A DNA stretch of 64,000 nt from Flavobacteriales bacterium (GTDB lineage Bacteria; Bacteroidota; Bacteroidia; CAIKAF01). The position numbers were made by a program, and so were the translations under genes. The number at the start of each line of letters is the position of its first letter. Position 1 is the stretch's first letter. The notes beneath the pieces are model-generated. The model did not search any database, was not told the origin of the DNA, and saw only the letters and a program-made list of their open reading frames with translations. The stretch is from positions 19,430 to 83,429 of the forward strand of contig JAKRSD010000025.1 in the NCBI GenBank assembly GCA_022402535.1, in the 5' to 3' direction. Shown here piece by piece: positions 27,552 through 35,512 of this stretch.

Positions 27552-28568
27552 TCAGTTGTTTTTGAATGCTGTTAATTGTGCGCCTGTAGATGCTACGGTG
27601 GCACAGTTTCTAATTCTTTCTGCAATTGGATTTGTACTTACTTCAATTGCGGCCAACAAATCTTCAGCTGTAATGGGAATATTCCATGTTCCGGTATATA
27701 TCCCAGAAGGTCCGTATGAAATGCCCGCTTTAACATCTGAAGCAGCCGGATAATTGGGAGCGGCGGTAAATATTATGCTTGACCCGCTTAATAAATGAGA
27801 CTGTATAGCTCCATCTGAAGTAAAACGGATTGAGCTTAACGAAAATCTACATTCTCTGATTAAAGATGTCCCTGTTGTAATGGTTATTGCATTAATAGCA
27901 ATCCCTGAGTTTACTAAGGTATTAACATAACTGTCACCGCCAGTTCCAAATTGTCTGTAGCCAGCTGAATTATTACGTATAGCACTTCCATTTATGGTAA
28001 CTGTACCGCCCCCATAAGAACTGATTCCCTCTCCGAAGGTTGAACCAGAAATTACGGAACCAACGGCGTTTCCATTTAAAGTTATGTTTCCCGTTGAACT
28101 TAAAAATAAGCCGGAAGCAACACCGGCAATACTGGTATTGTTGCCGCCAAAAGAATTACCGGTGACTATAAGTGAGCCCATACCTGACATCCTGACCCCA
28201 CAGCAAGTGGCTGAACTTATATTACCTCCGTAACAATTACCTATTAAATATCGGGTGTTATTAGCCGGGCAGTCAACTGTAAATCCCGTTGAAATGCCGA
28301 TGGATCCAGAACCAGCTACATCTGCAATCAACGTAATGCAGGTAGTATATACAAACCTGCCGCCCACAGAAACTCCTGTAGCAGCCACAGATCTTAGTTC
28401 CTGACATATCGTTGTTGTAAGATCCATGTTGACAACAAATCCATTCGAATAAACAATATCACCAGCTCCCGGCAGTACTGTTGAAGCTGCATAACTCCCC
28501 CCTGAGTCATCGTTCCATCTGGCCAAATCAGACCAGTTACCTCCACTCATTGCCCTGTAATTAGCCAT
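27552..28568 (-). CDS. Beta-helix tail appendage protein
   Basis: A 338-aa protein opening MANYRAMSGGNWSDLARW, a module common on phage fibres and surface proteins. A long stretch of short, G/N/S/T/I-rich repeats follows (ITLNGNAVGSVISGSTF, VTINGSAIRNNSAGY), typical of a right-handed beta-helix. Its insertion among baseplate genes, ahead of the J-like gene, is unusual. It probably contacts the host surface. Confidence 0.6.
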   Translation of the reverse strand: MANYRAMSGGNWSDLARWNDDSGGSYAASTVLPGAGDIVYSNGFVVNMDLTTTICQELRSVAATGVSVGGRFVYTTCITLIADVAGSGSIGISTGFTVDCPANNTRYLIGNCYGGNISSATCCGVRMSGMGSLIVTGNSFGGNNTSIAGVASGLFLSSTGNITLNGNAVGSVISGSTFGEGISSYGGGTVTINGSAIRNNSAGYRQFGTGGDSYVNTLVNSGIAINAITITTGTSLIRECRFSLSSIRFTSDGAIQSHLLSGSSIIFTAAPNYPAASDVKAGISYGPSGIYTGTWNIPITAEDLLAAIEVSTNPIAERIRNCATVASTGAQLTAFKNN

Positions 28569-28851
28569 TTTGTTTTAGTTTATTTAAAACATAACTTGCT
28601 AAAGCAGCTTCAATATTTGCAATTGTAAGCTGTTGCTCCTTAGTGCCAAAATTGATATCAGGAATAACTTCTCTCATAGCCAATTCATGAGCGGGTATTA
28701 CGTTTCCATCCTCATCAAATCGGTAAGGAGTAATCACCAAAACAGCCGTATCCTGAATAAATTTATCGTGAAATATTGAGCTTGCAATGAGGTTAATTCC
28801 TACTTTGCTATACGTGTGGCCATCGAGGCCGATGAAAGGTTTTACATCCAT
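28561..28851 (-). CDS. Hypothetical tail-region protein, 96 aa
   Basis: MDVKPFIGLDGHTYSKVG opens a small soluble protein with a long C-terminal helix (QLTIANIEAALASYVLNKLKQ). It overlaps the following beta-helix gene by 8 bases. I do not recognise the family; by place it is a minor baseplate or fibre-assembly protein. Confidence 0.6.
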   Translation of the reverse strand: MDVKPFIGLDGHTYSKVGINLIASSIFHDKFIQDTAVLVITPYRFDEDGNVIPAHELAMREVIPDINFGTKEQQLTIANIEAALASYVLNKLKQNG

Positions 28852-28854
28852 GAT

Positions 28855-29301
28855 TTATGAGTATATTAATGTTAATCTGTCTGTCCAGGATCCGATTGCT
28901 CCCGTTGTGATCACTACTTCGCCTTCAGTATTCAGTTCTATTTTATCAATCTGCCAAATAGGAGTAGATTCTGAAGTGCCCACAGGGGCTGCACCTGCAT
29001 ATATAATGTTGGAAACATAATCATGTCTCCATATATAATCAATCATTGGGCCTGCTGAAGCAGATACGGTCGGAAGTGCCCCGTTTTTCAATTCATTTTC
29101 GGCAAAAAAATCGGCAACTTTCTGATTTATCGGAGCGGATTTAATGAAGTAAACCGTGCCGGGTGCTGGCGAATCGTGCCAGTTGGCAAACACTCCCGGG
29201 TTTTCATCCACGAGTGTAAACACAGCCTCTACGGCACCATATCGCATGAGTGCTATTAGCTCCAGTGTCTGGCCGGGTAATGTGACATATTTTTTTATCA
29301 T
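28855..29301 (-). CDS. Tail protein X-like (LysM-type) baseplate protein with C-terminal extension
   Basis: The first 50 residues (KKYVTLPGQTLELIALMRYG, TLVDENPGVF) have the LysM-like pattern of P2 gpX, which sits in the baseplate hub. A further 90-residue domain follows (IIYAGAAPVGTSESTPIWQIDKIE), not found in simple gpX proteins. It overlaps the gp25-like gene upstream by 4 bases. Confidence 0.6.
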   Translation of the reverse strand: MIKKYVTLPGQTLELIALMRYGAVEAVFTLVDENPGVFANWHDSPAPGTVYFIKSAPINQKVADFFAENELKNGALPTVSASAGPMIDYIWRHDYVSNIIYAGAAPVGTSESTPIWQIDKIELNTEGEVVITTGAIGSWTDRLTLIYS

Positions 29302-29588
29302 AACAGCAAACTGAAGTTATCTCCCGTACCCGAGAATTTTATGTTTTGTTTACCATCGGCGGCCATTTGTACCTTTATCTCACGCATCATATTGGCACGC
29401 TCTTTGGGCGAAATGGGAGCACCAACCCACTGACGTATATTAACTCCGACAAACGGGTGGTGCAGAAAAGAGCCGGGTACCGATAATAAAATGACCTTAG
29501 CCTCTGTAACCTCAGATTCGCCCACGGCAAAATCTCCGTTTTGGATTACCATATCCAAGTTGTCGTCTGATAGGAAGTCTACGGCCAT
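29298..29588 (-). CDS. gpW/gp25-like baseplate wedge protein
   Basis: A 96-aa protein matching the GPW_gp25 fold: DLSDDNLDMVIQNGDF-type start, VILLSVPGSFLHHPFVGVNI, and a C-terminal REIKVQMAADG strand-helix pattern. It forms the wedge surrounding the hub in contractile tails (Mu gp46). It overlaps its neighbours by 10 and 4 bases. Confidence 0.75.
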   Translation of the reverse strand: MAVDFLSDDNLDMVIQNGDFAVGESEVTEAKVILLSVPGSFLHHPFVGVNIRQWVGAPISPKERANMMREIKVQMAADGKQNIKFSGTGDNFSLLL

Positions 29589-30130
29589 GTTATTTCATCG
29601 CTTTTTAAATCGTTTTCGGTAGTAGTTTGCAAAGGAGAAGGCACCGTACCTGTGTTGGCAGCGCCTGAAGGACTTACATACGGGTGAACATGCCCGTTAA
29701 ATGCATTTTCAATTGCATTTAAACGGCTTAAAATTCCCTGAAGCAATATCAGCCCACTGTTACTACCGTCAAATTTTACCTTTCTGGCCTTCATCACGAC
29801 CTGTCCGTTTTCGGGAATTTCAATAAGAACCTTATCGTCCATCTCAATTCTGAGCAGTTCGATTTCAGAGACCTGAACCATATAGCATACAGCCGGGTTA
29901 TTCTCAATAATTCCGATTATTACCTCTGAATCCTTTTTGGGTTTTACGACAATACCGAATGACTTACCATCTCCCACAACCCGTAAGCGCACGTTATAAC
30001 GCTCAGTGCCGCTGATAACTGTTGTAACGGTGGCAGTCCAGTTGTCAGTATCCACAGACTCTACGGTAGCACGCATAGTCTGCGTGGGAACCATAATTAG
30101 CTTACTTAATAATTCTGCTATTTCGTTCAT
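29579..30130 (-). CDS. Baseplate spike/assembly protein (gpV/gp45-like)
   Basis: An N-terminal OB-like segment (RATVESVDTDNWTATVTTV) precedes VIIGIIENNPAVCYM, then a conserved end with HVHPYVSPSGAANTGTVPSP, a motif often seen at the C-terminal part of phage spike proteins. It probably forms the trimeric membrane-piercing tip. It overlaps the gpD-like gene by 4 bases. Confidence 0.7.
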   Translation of the reverse strand: MNEIAELLSKLIMVPTQTMRATVESVDTDNWTATVTTVISGTERYNVRLRVVGDGKSFGIVVKPKKDSEVIIGIIENNPAVCYMVQVSEIELLRIEMDDKVLIEIPENGQVVMKARKVKFDGSNSGLILLQGILSRLNAIENAFNGHVHPYVSPSGAANTGTVPSPLQTTTENDLKSDEITWP

Positions 30131-31110
30131 GATACGGGATAACCTAATTCTATTGTTCTACGAAAGCCCTGCATACCAAAAGCTGTTGTTATTGTATCTG
30201 CCTGATATGTTTCATTAGTACGTTCGGTATAATCATTATCGGTCAGATGGCATAAGTCGCCATGCTGAACGAAAGGAATTCCGAACGTTGTGAATGATCC
30301 GAGGTAACCGCCACGCTTCATGCGTTTCAAGTCCTCCTCAGCGTGTTTTTTTAACTCGGCCTGTGAAAGATTATAATATTGCAATGTGCGCTGATCACCA
30401 TCAGCATCTCCAACCTCTACGGTTATTTTTTTGCCGTCCGGCTTGTGCGAAGTTGCCTTTACTTTAAATCGCAAATCATCCGTGAGCCTGTATTCGAGAT
30501 TGTTGGAAATGATATTGGTCTGAAAGCCGAAATTATGACGGGTGCCGATACCAAAATCGGACTGGAAGCCCACAAACAGTTTATTGGATCGGAAAAAGGA
30601 ATAAAAACCCCGCACCTGTAATTCCTGAAGGACTTTAATTATGCTTACGTCTTCCATCACTATGCTGCCGATAGATGTAGTGGCGGTAACTTCATATTCA
30701 ATTCGGGGGCGATCTGTTTTGTGATATTCGGCGACCAGGTACTTCACCAAATCATTGAGCGTTACGCTCTCAAATGATTTGGAAACTTTTACCCGCTTCA
30801 GGTGATACATATAGTCTTCACACATAATCACCATCGGTATATCGGGTTTTACCCGCGAAACGAAGCCCTCAAATTCGGTTTTAAGATTACCGTCATAACC
30901 CAACTGTATTAACACCCTGTCACCTTGTTTTATGTAGTTTTTAATACCTCTTTTTATCCCTGCTCCCGTATCAGCAACGGTTACATTTCGGGGTATGGTA
31001 ATTTCAGCCACATCGGTAAACTGCTTCCAGCCTGATACAATTTTAACCTGCGTTACAAAGTCAAATTTCAGCTGTTGGCCGATTTCAATATGTGAGCTGA
31101 GCACGTACAT
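30127..31110 (-). CDS. gpD-like baseplate hub protein (late control D family)
   Basis: A 327-aa protein with the hub fold: GDRVLIQLGYDGNLKTEFEGFVSRVKPDIP is the typical beta-barrel, LQELQVRGFYSFFRSNKLFVG the second module, and a C-terminal TITTAFGMQGFRRTIELGYPV. It corresponds to Mu gp44 (P). It shares one base with the previous gene. Confidence 0.75.
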   Translation of the reverse strand: MYVLSSHIEIGQQLKFDFVTQVKIVSGWKQFTDVAEITIPRNVTVADTGAGIKRGIKNYIKQGDRVLIQLGYDGNLKTEFEGFVSRVKPDIPMVIMCEDYMYHLKRVKVSKSFESVTLNDLVKYLVAEYHKTDRPRIEYEVTATTSIGSIVMEDVSIIKVLQELQVRGFYSFFRSNKLFVGFQSDFGIGTRHNFGFQTNIISNNLEYRLTDDLRFKVKATSHKPDGKKITVEVGDADGDQRTLQYYNLSQAELKKHAEEDLKRMKRGGYLGSFTTFGIPFVQHGDLCHLTDNDYTERTNETYQADTITTAFGMQGFRRTIELGYPVS

Positions 31111-31682
31111 TATATCGCTATTTCGGGAGCGTCATCGCTCAACAGGGTGAATGAATATTGAATAAGGTTGTCAAAGCCGTCAACAGGCTTAATTTCACCC
31201 ACATTATCTACCACAACATTGGTAATGCCGAAGCGAACCAGAAATAATGAACTGACGCGATAAGATGTGGGCGCATCTAAAAATTGTGCCAGCTCTTCCA
31301 TAATGTCGAGAGGCATACGGTTATCATTGAGCGTGCCGGGTGCAAGTATACCCTGAACGCTGATATGATAGTCATCATTGGATATGAATTCCTTAATCGT
31401 TCCCGGACGGCCCTGAATTTGTGTTTTAACAATGTTTTTGGGCAGGGAAACCGATACTATGGGAGCATCGTTAAGTTCATATACTTGATTGCCGTTTTGA
31501 TCAAAGAACTGAAGTACATCAAATATGGCATGGCCCAACAATGAAGTGGCCGAGCGTTCATCCACTTCAAGCGTAGGCAGCTGATTGGGTTTTAATGCAG
31601 ATACCCCCCCAGATAAAGGCAAGTATCCGACATTGCCGAATACTTGCCTTGTAAGTTGTGTGATGTTTAATTGTGCCTGCAT
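31110..31682 (-). CDS. Baseplate-region protein (DUF6046-like), 190 aa
   Basis: The central sequence VSVSLPKNIVKTQIQGRPGTIKEFISNDDYHISVQGIL suits a tail-completion or DNA-circularisation-type protein seen in Bacteroidota phages. Its ATG overlaps the TAA of the -1 frame of the chaperone region (TAATG), supporting translation of that extension. In Mu this position holds gpN. The family name is given from memory and is tentative. Confidence 0.55.
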   Translation of the reverse strand: MQAQLNITQLTRQVFGNVGYLPLSGGVSALKPNQLPTLEVDERSATSLLGHAIFDVLQFFDQNGNQVYELNDAPIVSVSLPKNIVKTQIQGRPGTIKEFISNDDYHISVQGILAPGTLNDNRMPLDIMEELAQFLDAPTSYRVSSLFLVRFGITNVVVDNVGEIKPVDGFDNLIQYSFTLLSDDAPEIAI

Positions 31683-31876
31683 TAAAATAAACCTTTGAAT
31701 GGGTTTGATTTCTTTTCCTGTGTGCGTATCCAGTTCAGCTCATGAACGGTTTCGGCCCATTTTTGATCAGACATGGTGTCCGGATCTTCCTTCAGGTAAT
31801 ACCTGATTTGGATGTTAATTTTGCGGATTAATGATGCCGGTGAGTCATCCAGAACTGCCCGGCTTAAAGCTCCTTT
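31682..31876 (-). CDS. C-terminal extension of tail chaperone reached by -1 frameshift
   Basis: The -1 frame continues past the chaperone stop for 63 more codons: GALSRAVLDDSPASLIRK, then YYLKEDPDTMSDQKWAE, ending FKGLF. A TGA closes this frame just upstream and it has no suitable start of its own, so it can be reached only by shifting. The likely slip is A_AAG at 31873-31876, next to an AAAGGAG stretch. The TAA overlaps the next ATG. The full fusion would be about 168 aa. Confidence 0.6.
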   Translation of the reverse strand, partial: KGALSRAVLDDSPASLIRKINIQIRYYLKEDPDTMSDQKWAETVHELNWIRTQEKKSNPFKGLF

Positions 31877-32187
31877 ACTTCAGTCTCCTTAATTTCAATC
31901 AGATCATCCAATTGAGAGGCAACCGATAAAAACAGAGCATCGTTGGTTTTGATTTCTTCATCACCCGCCAACCAACAGTTCACCAGAACGATTTCTTTGC
32001 TCTTGATCGGATCCGATTTCTGAGCCTGCAATGCAGCGCCCATTACTTTGCGGTCTGGGGTTTTCAAGATACAGCTCACCTCGGTTCCGTCATCCTTTTT
32101 TACGGTAAACTGACGAATTTTACCATGCTCTTTTTTCCAAGCTTTTACGTCATCGGCTGTAACGCCTTTTGGCAATTTGTTGCTCAT
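31864..32187 (-). CDS. Tail assembly chaperone (frame-0 product), 107 aa
   Basis: The gene directly after the tail tube encodes a small protein (MSNKLPKGVTADDVKAWKKE) rich in charged residues, the size and place of Mu gp41 and lambda gpG. It ends EIKETEVKEL at 31864. A -1 frameshift near the end would give a longer form. Such pairs coat the tape-measure protein during tail assembly. Here the tape measure lies elsewhere, at 43285-45309 on the opposite strand. Confidence 0.75.
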   Translation of the reverse strand: MSNKLPKGVTADDVKAWKKEHGKIRQFTVKKDDGTEVSCILKTPDRKVMGAALQAQKSDPIKSKEIVLVNCWLAGDEEIKTNDALFLSVASQLDDLIEIKETEVKEL

Positions 32188-32198
32188 GTTTATGCTAA

Positions 32199-32615
32199 TT
32201 AATAAGTGATACCTGAAATGATCAGCGGCAACTCAACATTTATGGATGTGTCGCCCTCTGCCGCTGTTTGAGGGTGCTCCAAAAATTCAACATTGTGCAG
32301 CGTGTGGTTCACGATTACATTCGCATCATCTTGATAGGATACGATGATCGGAAACGGCGCAATATCTGTCAGTTCTTTACCGGGAATCCCGGCTAAGATA
32401 TTGGCAACCTCCTTCATTTCTAATGTGATGGATGCCTCGTATTCTTTCGTGCCGCGTCCACGGCTTACTGGACGGCCTCCGCGCCCCGGATTGTTGGTTT
32501 TGTTTTGGCGGCTGGTATAGTTTATGGCCGTAATGCCTTCAATAATTCTGCCGCCGATATTTACGCTGATTGAGCTCCAGCCGTAGGAACGGCCATTTAT
32601 AAGAACTTGTGACAT
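32199..32615 (-). CDS. Tail tube protein
   Basis: A 138-aa protein between sheath and chaperone. It has the beta-rich pattern of contractile tube proteins, with SYGWSSISVNIGGRIIEGITAI at the start and YEASITLEMKEVANILAG in the middle. It corresponds to Mu gpM in function. Confidence 0.75.
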   Translation of the reverse strand: MSQVLINGRSYGWSSISVNIGGRIIEGITAINYTSRQNKTNNPGRGGRPVSRGRGTKEYEASITLEMKEVANILAGIPGKELTDIAPFPIIVSYQDDANVIVNHTLHNVEFLEHPQTAAEGDTSINVELPLIISGITY

Positions 32616-32621
32616 ACTGGA

Positions 32622-33845
32622 TTAGTTATTAAATGGATTATCAAAACCTAAATCGCCTTCTATTTCGCGGGCTACTCCATAAGGTGTTATCCTGAATTTA
32701 ACGGATAGCTTAGAAGTGCTCAGCACATTCTGGTTGGGGTTTACATACACTCTTTTCCCAACAATTTCCGCATCTTCCATCATCTGGTCAAGAGAGGAGT
32801 CGCCCTGCGCCTCAAAGTACTTGCAGGTGATTGAATCCAGCTTACCATTTTCGGGATCAACCTTTAAAGGTGAAGCCACGTCAGGAAGCAGTTTTGCGCG
32901 GATACGGCGTGCGGCTTTTTGAATCGTCCTCACGTTTTCAATCTGGGCAAAATCCGAGTCAGCCGAAGTGCAGGTGTGGGAGTCGTTCCAGTAGAAGCCT
33001 GTCAGGCCTTCAAAATCGCGTGGGAATATATACCCTTTATCATTCAGAGTATTGATGGATGCATCAGTATAATTTGCCACTAAAATACCTGAAGACAAGG
33101 CGGCGGTCACAAACTTATTGTCAACCGCACGGGTTAATGGGAACTTACGCACCCATGCCACACACTCGTTAACTTTGGCGGCACTGATTGTGCCGAGAAG
33201 GGTTCCCACGGCTGCATAACCGGCATATAAGGAGTCCAAGGCAGCCACGGCAGGATCTTGACCGATTACAACAGCAACCAATTCGGCATCAAGTGTCCGT
33301 AAATCGGTGGCAGATGAAGCCGTACCATTAAATGAACGGCCTTCTACCAATACAAATACAGGACGGTGAGCCGTTCTTTCGGAAACGGCCAGTTCCTGGG
33401 CTTTAGGAATCGCGGTAAGAACATCTCCGTCAAGTCCACCCGTAAGGGTTGGCGTGTAGCCGGTTCCCGGGTTACGGCTGATTGTGATCACATTCACTTT
33501 TCCACCCGCATCCTGAAGCAGCTGTTTGGCGTGGGTATTGGCAACATCAGCCAGCTGGGTCAATGTAACGGTTTGTGCCGCCACACGAAGGAATAGTGTG
33601 CCATTGGGCGACATCCGGAAAAACTCTGAGACATGGTGATGAATCAGTGTTTTATTGGTAGCATCATAAGCCGGGTTAACCAATAATGCCTCCAAGTCTC
33701 CAATCTCATTCAACTCATAGGTTGTATTGAGTTGAAGACCGCCTACTACGGCCACACCTGTTGTAACCAACCCCATAACACCATCCGTGCTGGGGTTTCT
33801 GCGGCCTAATCCACCGCCTGAAATACTGATATTAACATCATTCAT
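32622..33845 (-). CDS. Contractile tail sheath protein
   Basis: A 407-aa sheath protein of the DUF2586 type: VNISISGGGLGRRNPSTDGVMG at the N-terminus, an insertion domain with RPVFVLVEGRSF, then FPRDFEGLTGFYWNDSHTC and IENVRTIQKAARRIRAKLLP in the conserved C-terminal domain, which interlocks with neighbouring subunits. It makes this a contractile-tailed phage. Confidence 0.82.
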   Translation of the reverse strand: MNDVNISISGGGLGRRNPSTDGVMGLVTTGVAVVGGLQLNTTYELNEIGDLEALLVNPAYDATNKTLIHHHVSEFFRMSPNGTLFLRVAAQTVTLTQLADVANTHAKQLLQDAGGKVNVITISRNPGTGYTPTLTGGLDGDVLTAIPKAQELAVSERTAHRPVFVLVEGRSFNGTASSATDLRTLDAELVAVVIGQDPAVAALDSLYAGYAAVGTLLGTISAAKVNECVAWVRKFPLTRAVDNKFVTAALSSGILVANYTDASINTLNDKGYIFPRDFEGLTGFYWNDSHTCTSADSDFAQIENVRTIQKAARRIRAKLLPDVASPLKVDPENGKLDSITCKYFEAQGDSSLDQMMEDAEIVGKRVYVNPNQNVLSTSKLSVKFRITPYGVAREIEGDLGFDNPFNN

Positions 33846-33846
33846 G

Positions 33847-34359
33847 TTAAATGGGTTTGTATATTTTAATTACTACTTTGATAACTATGTAAATCAATAG
33901 AATGGTGAGTATAATGCCACCGGTCCATGCTAAGAATTTAACGAAGCCGGGAACATGGTTCCGGGTAATGAGTTTTGTGTTATGCTGCTTATCCAAGGTG
34001 CGGCGATAGGTATTAACATACCATGTAGCCAGCTGAAGTTTTTTACGATACTCAAGACAAAGGCAGTCTGCGTTAATCTGTCCGTCTTTTACTGACAGTT
34101 TAAGGCGCACACGCCCGTTTGAGGTAATTTGCTCAGGCAGATCGGGACACCCCGGAACCATTGCTTTGATTTTGGCAGAATCTGCCTCCACAATGATTGT
34201 GGTGTCCCGATACTCAACCCGCATTTTGGTAATGGTAGAATCACTCATCACCTTATCGGAGAGAATGATCTCCTTTGGTTTGCAACCGAACATGCCACAG
34301 CTGGCGGCTATGAAAATAGCAACAGCTGCTGCTAAAATGAATTTGGCTATTTTAACCAT
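33847..34359 (-). CDS. Unimolecular spanin candidate (lipoprotein plus C-terminal TM)
   Basis: The N-terminus is a lipoprotein signal ending IAASC (Cys 21); the C-terminus has a single membrane span near residues 141-163 (LAWTGGIILTILLIYIVIKV). Between is a 115-residue periplasmic linker rich in charged residues. An outer-membrane lipid anchor joined to an inner-membrane anchor is the layout of phage T1 gp11-type u-spanins, which fuse the two membranes in the last lysis step. It follows the endolysin, overlapping it by 13 bases. Two-component Rz/Rz1 genes are not seen. Confidence 0.65.
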   Translation of the reverse strand: MVKIAKFILAAAVAIFIAASCGMFGCKPKEIILSDKVMSDSTITKMRVEYRDTTIIVEADSAKIKAMVPGCPDLPEQITSNGRVRLKLSVKDGQINADCLCLEYRKKLQLATWYVNTYRRTLDKQHNTKLITRNHVPGFVKFLAWTGGIILTILLIYIVIKVVIKIYKPI

Positions 34360-34895
34360 GAGCTTACTTGGTAGATTTGGCGGGTTAATCTTCTTTTTCG
34401 GTACACTCCGTCACCCTCTCTGGTGCCGTTACCCTCATTAACAGTTGAGGTGTTACCTTCTATCGTGGTCACATATTTATCACCCCATTTTTCCACAAGG
34501 CCCACGTGCGCTATCCGGTTAAGATTTGAGAACCATATACCGATAACATCGGCTTTACGGGGTTTTACAGACTCCGTTTTGCCACGGGTGTAAATAATGT
34601 TGGCCTTGGGAAACCAAGTAGGGCTCCAGCCTGATCTGGGCACTTTAACGCCGTGCTGCTGAAAACACCAGCTTACGAAGGCAGCGCACCAAGCATCTCC
34701 CTTTTTGCGGTCTACCGCCTTCAGGTATGCTTCTACCTCCACTCCGTCATTTCTGCCTGTGAGTTCGCGCACATGAAGCTGAGAGACTGCCGTATTTACT
34801 ACGGCATCTCTCAGGCTTTCATGGCTTGGCTCAGCATAACAAGAAACAAACAGAAAGCCAACAGCAGCGATAATGAGAACTTTAGCTTTTGCCAT
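34347..34895 (-). CDS. CHAP-like endolysin
   Basis: A 182-aa protein with the CHAP-type cysteine-peptidase motifs: GDAWCAAFVSWCFQQHG (Cys), RIAHVGLVEKWG (His) and TTIEGNTS (Asn/Glu), similar to TIGR02594-type phage lysins. It begins with a hydrophobic segment ending FVSC, which might be a lipoprotein or signal-arrest-release signal. It cleaves peptidoglycan at lysis. It overlaps the holin-like gene by 85 bases. Confidence 0.82.
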   Translation of the reverse strand: MAKAKVLIIAAVGFLFVSCYAEPSHESLRDAVVNTAVSQLHVRELTGRNDGVEVEAYLKAVDRKKGDAWCAAFVSWCFQQHGVKVPRSGWSPTWFPKANIIYTRGKTESVKPRKADVIGIWFSNLNRIAHVGLVEKWGDKYVTTIEGNTSTVNEGNGTREGDGVYRKRRLTRQIYQVSSWLK

Positions 34896-35176
34896 GACGA
34901 TAAGTTGTTTAAATGCGTTTCAAATTCTTTTGTGAGTACACGGGCGGCGGGCCTGAACGATATAATCAGTCCTATCCATGCCGCTGCATAATAACACAGC
35001 AGTTCCACCATAGACAGGTTAATGATATGCAGCACGCCTGCATCGTAACTGGCTGAAGACGGATCGAATATCCTGTAAACGACAGGGGCTCCGAAAAACA
35101 GAAACAATGCGGCGGGAATGCCTATCAGTTGCTGCCACCAGTTCTTCCAGAACGATATGATCAGACGGCTAATCAT
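34811..35176 (-). CDS. Holin candidate, 121 aa
   Basis: Three hydrophobic segments (LIGIPAALFLFFGAPVVYRIF, MVELLCYYAAAWIGLIISF, FSLSLLLAFCLFLVMLSQA) predict a small inner-membrane protein. It lies directly before the endolysin and overlaps it, as holins do. No holin family is recognised. The function is inferred from topology and place. Confidence 0.55.
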   Translation of the reverse strand: MISRLIISFWKNWWQQLIGIPAALFLFFGAPVVYRIFDPSSASYDAGVLHIINLSMVELLCYYAAAWIGLIISFRPAARVLTKEFETHLNNLSSWQKLKFSLSLLLAFCLFLVMLSQAMKA

Positions 35177-35427
35177 TATTCGGCCCCCTCTTCTTTACCG
35201 GGTTTAGACTCTTCTTTGTTGGCCTTTTCTTTAAGGTCAACTTCACCACGAAGTATGCTGGCATATCCGGGCTTTGGAAGAGTTTTTCCGTGGTTATTGG
35301 CATCGTGGGTGGTGAAAAAAGTCTCACCGTCTGAAGTAACATGTACCTCTTTTAATCCTTTGTGGGTATTGAACGCAGCTACAGCTGCTTTTTTCTGACT
35401 TGGAGTTGCAATAGTCTGGTTTGACAT
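35176..35427 (-). CDS. Small protein after the major capsid gene (gp35-like position), 83 aa
   Basis: MSNQTIATPSQKKAAVAAF opens a soluble protein with EVHVTSDGETFFTTHDANNH and a very acidic, lysine-rich tail. Mu has gp35 at this place. Similar sequences are common after phage capsid genes. The function is unknown. The stop and the next ATG share one base. Confidence 0.65.
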   Translation of the reverse strand: MSNQTIATPSQKKAAVAAFNTHKGLKEVHVTSDGETFFTTHDANNHGKTLPKPGYASILRGEVDLKEKANKEESKPGKEEGAE

Positions 35428-35453
35428 GATTCTTTGTATTAAAGATTAGTATT

Positions 35454-35489
35454 AAGTGGCGGGATTACGGGTATGCAATCCCGCCACTT
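35454..35489 (-). other. 13-bp RNA hairpin after the capsid gene
   Basis: AAGTGGCGGGATT and AATCCCGCCACTT pair perfectly around a ten-base loop in the gap between the capsid gene and the next gene. No U-tract follows, so it may act as a partial terminator or mRNA 3'-end stabiliser that keeps capsid expression high. Confidence 0.65.
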
Positions 35490-35512
35490 TGTCCCTCTTT
35501 GTTTATATAATA

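Noticed and set aside
31864..31880. prfB-like +1 frameshift (AAGGAG followed by CTT TAA)
   Set aside because: The +1 frame meets a stop after about seven codons, whereas the -1 frame stays open for 63 and ends overlapped with the next gene.
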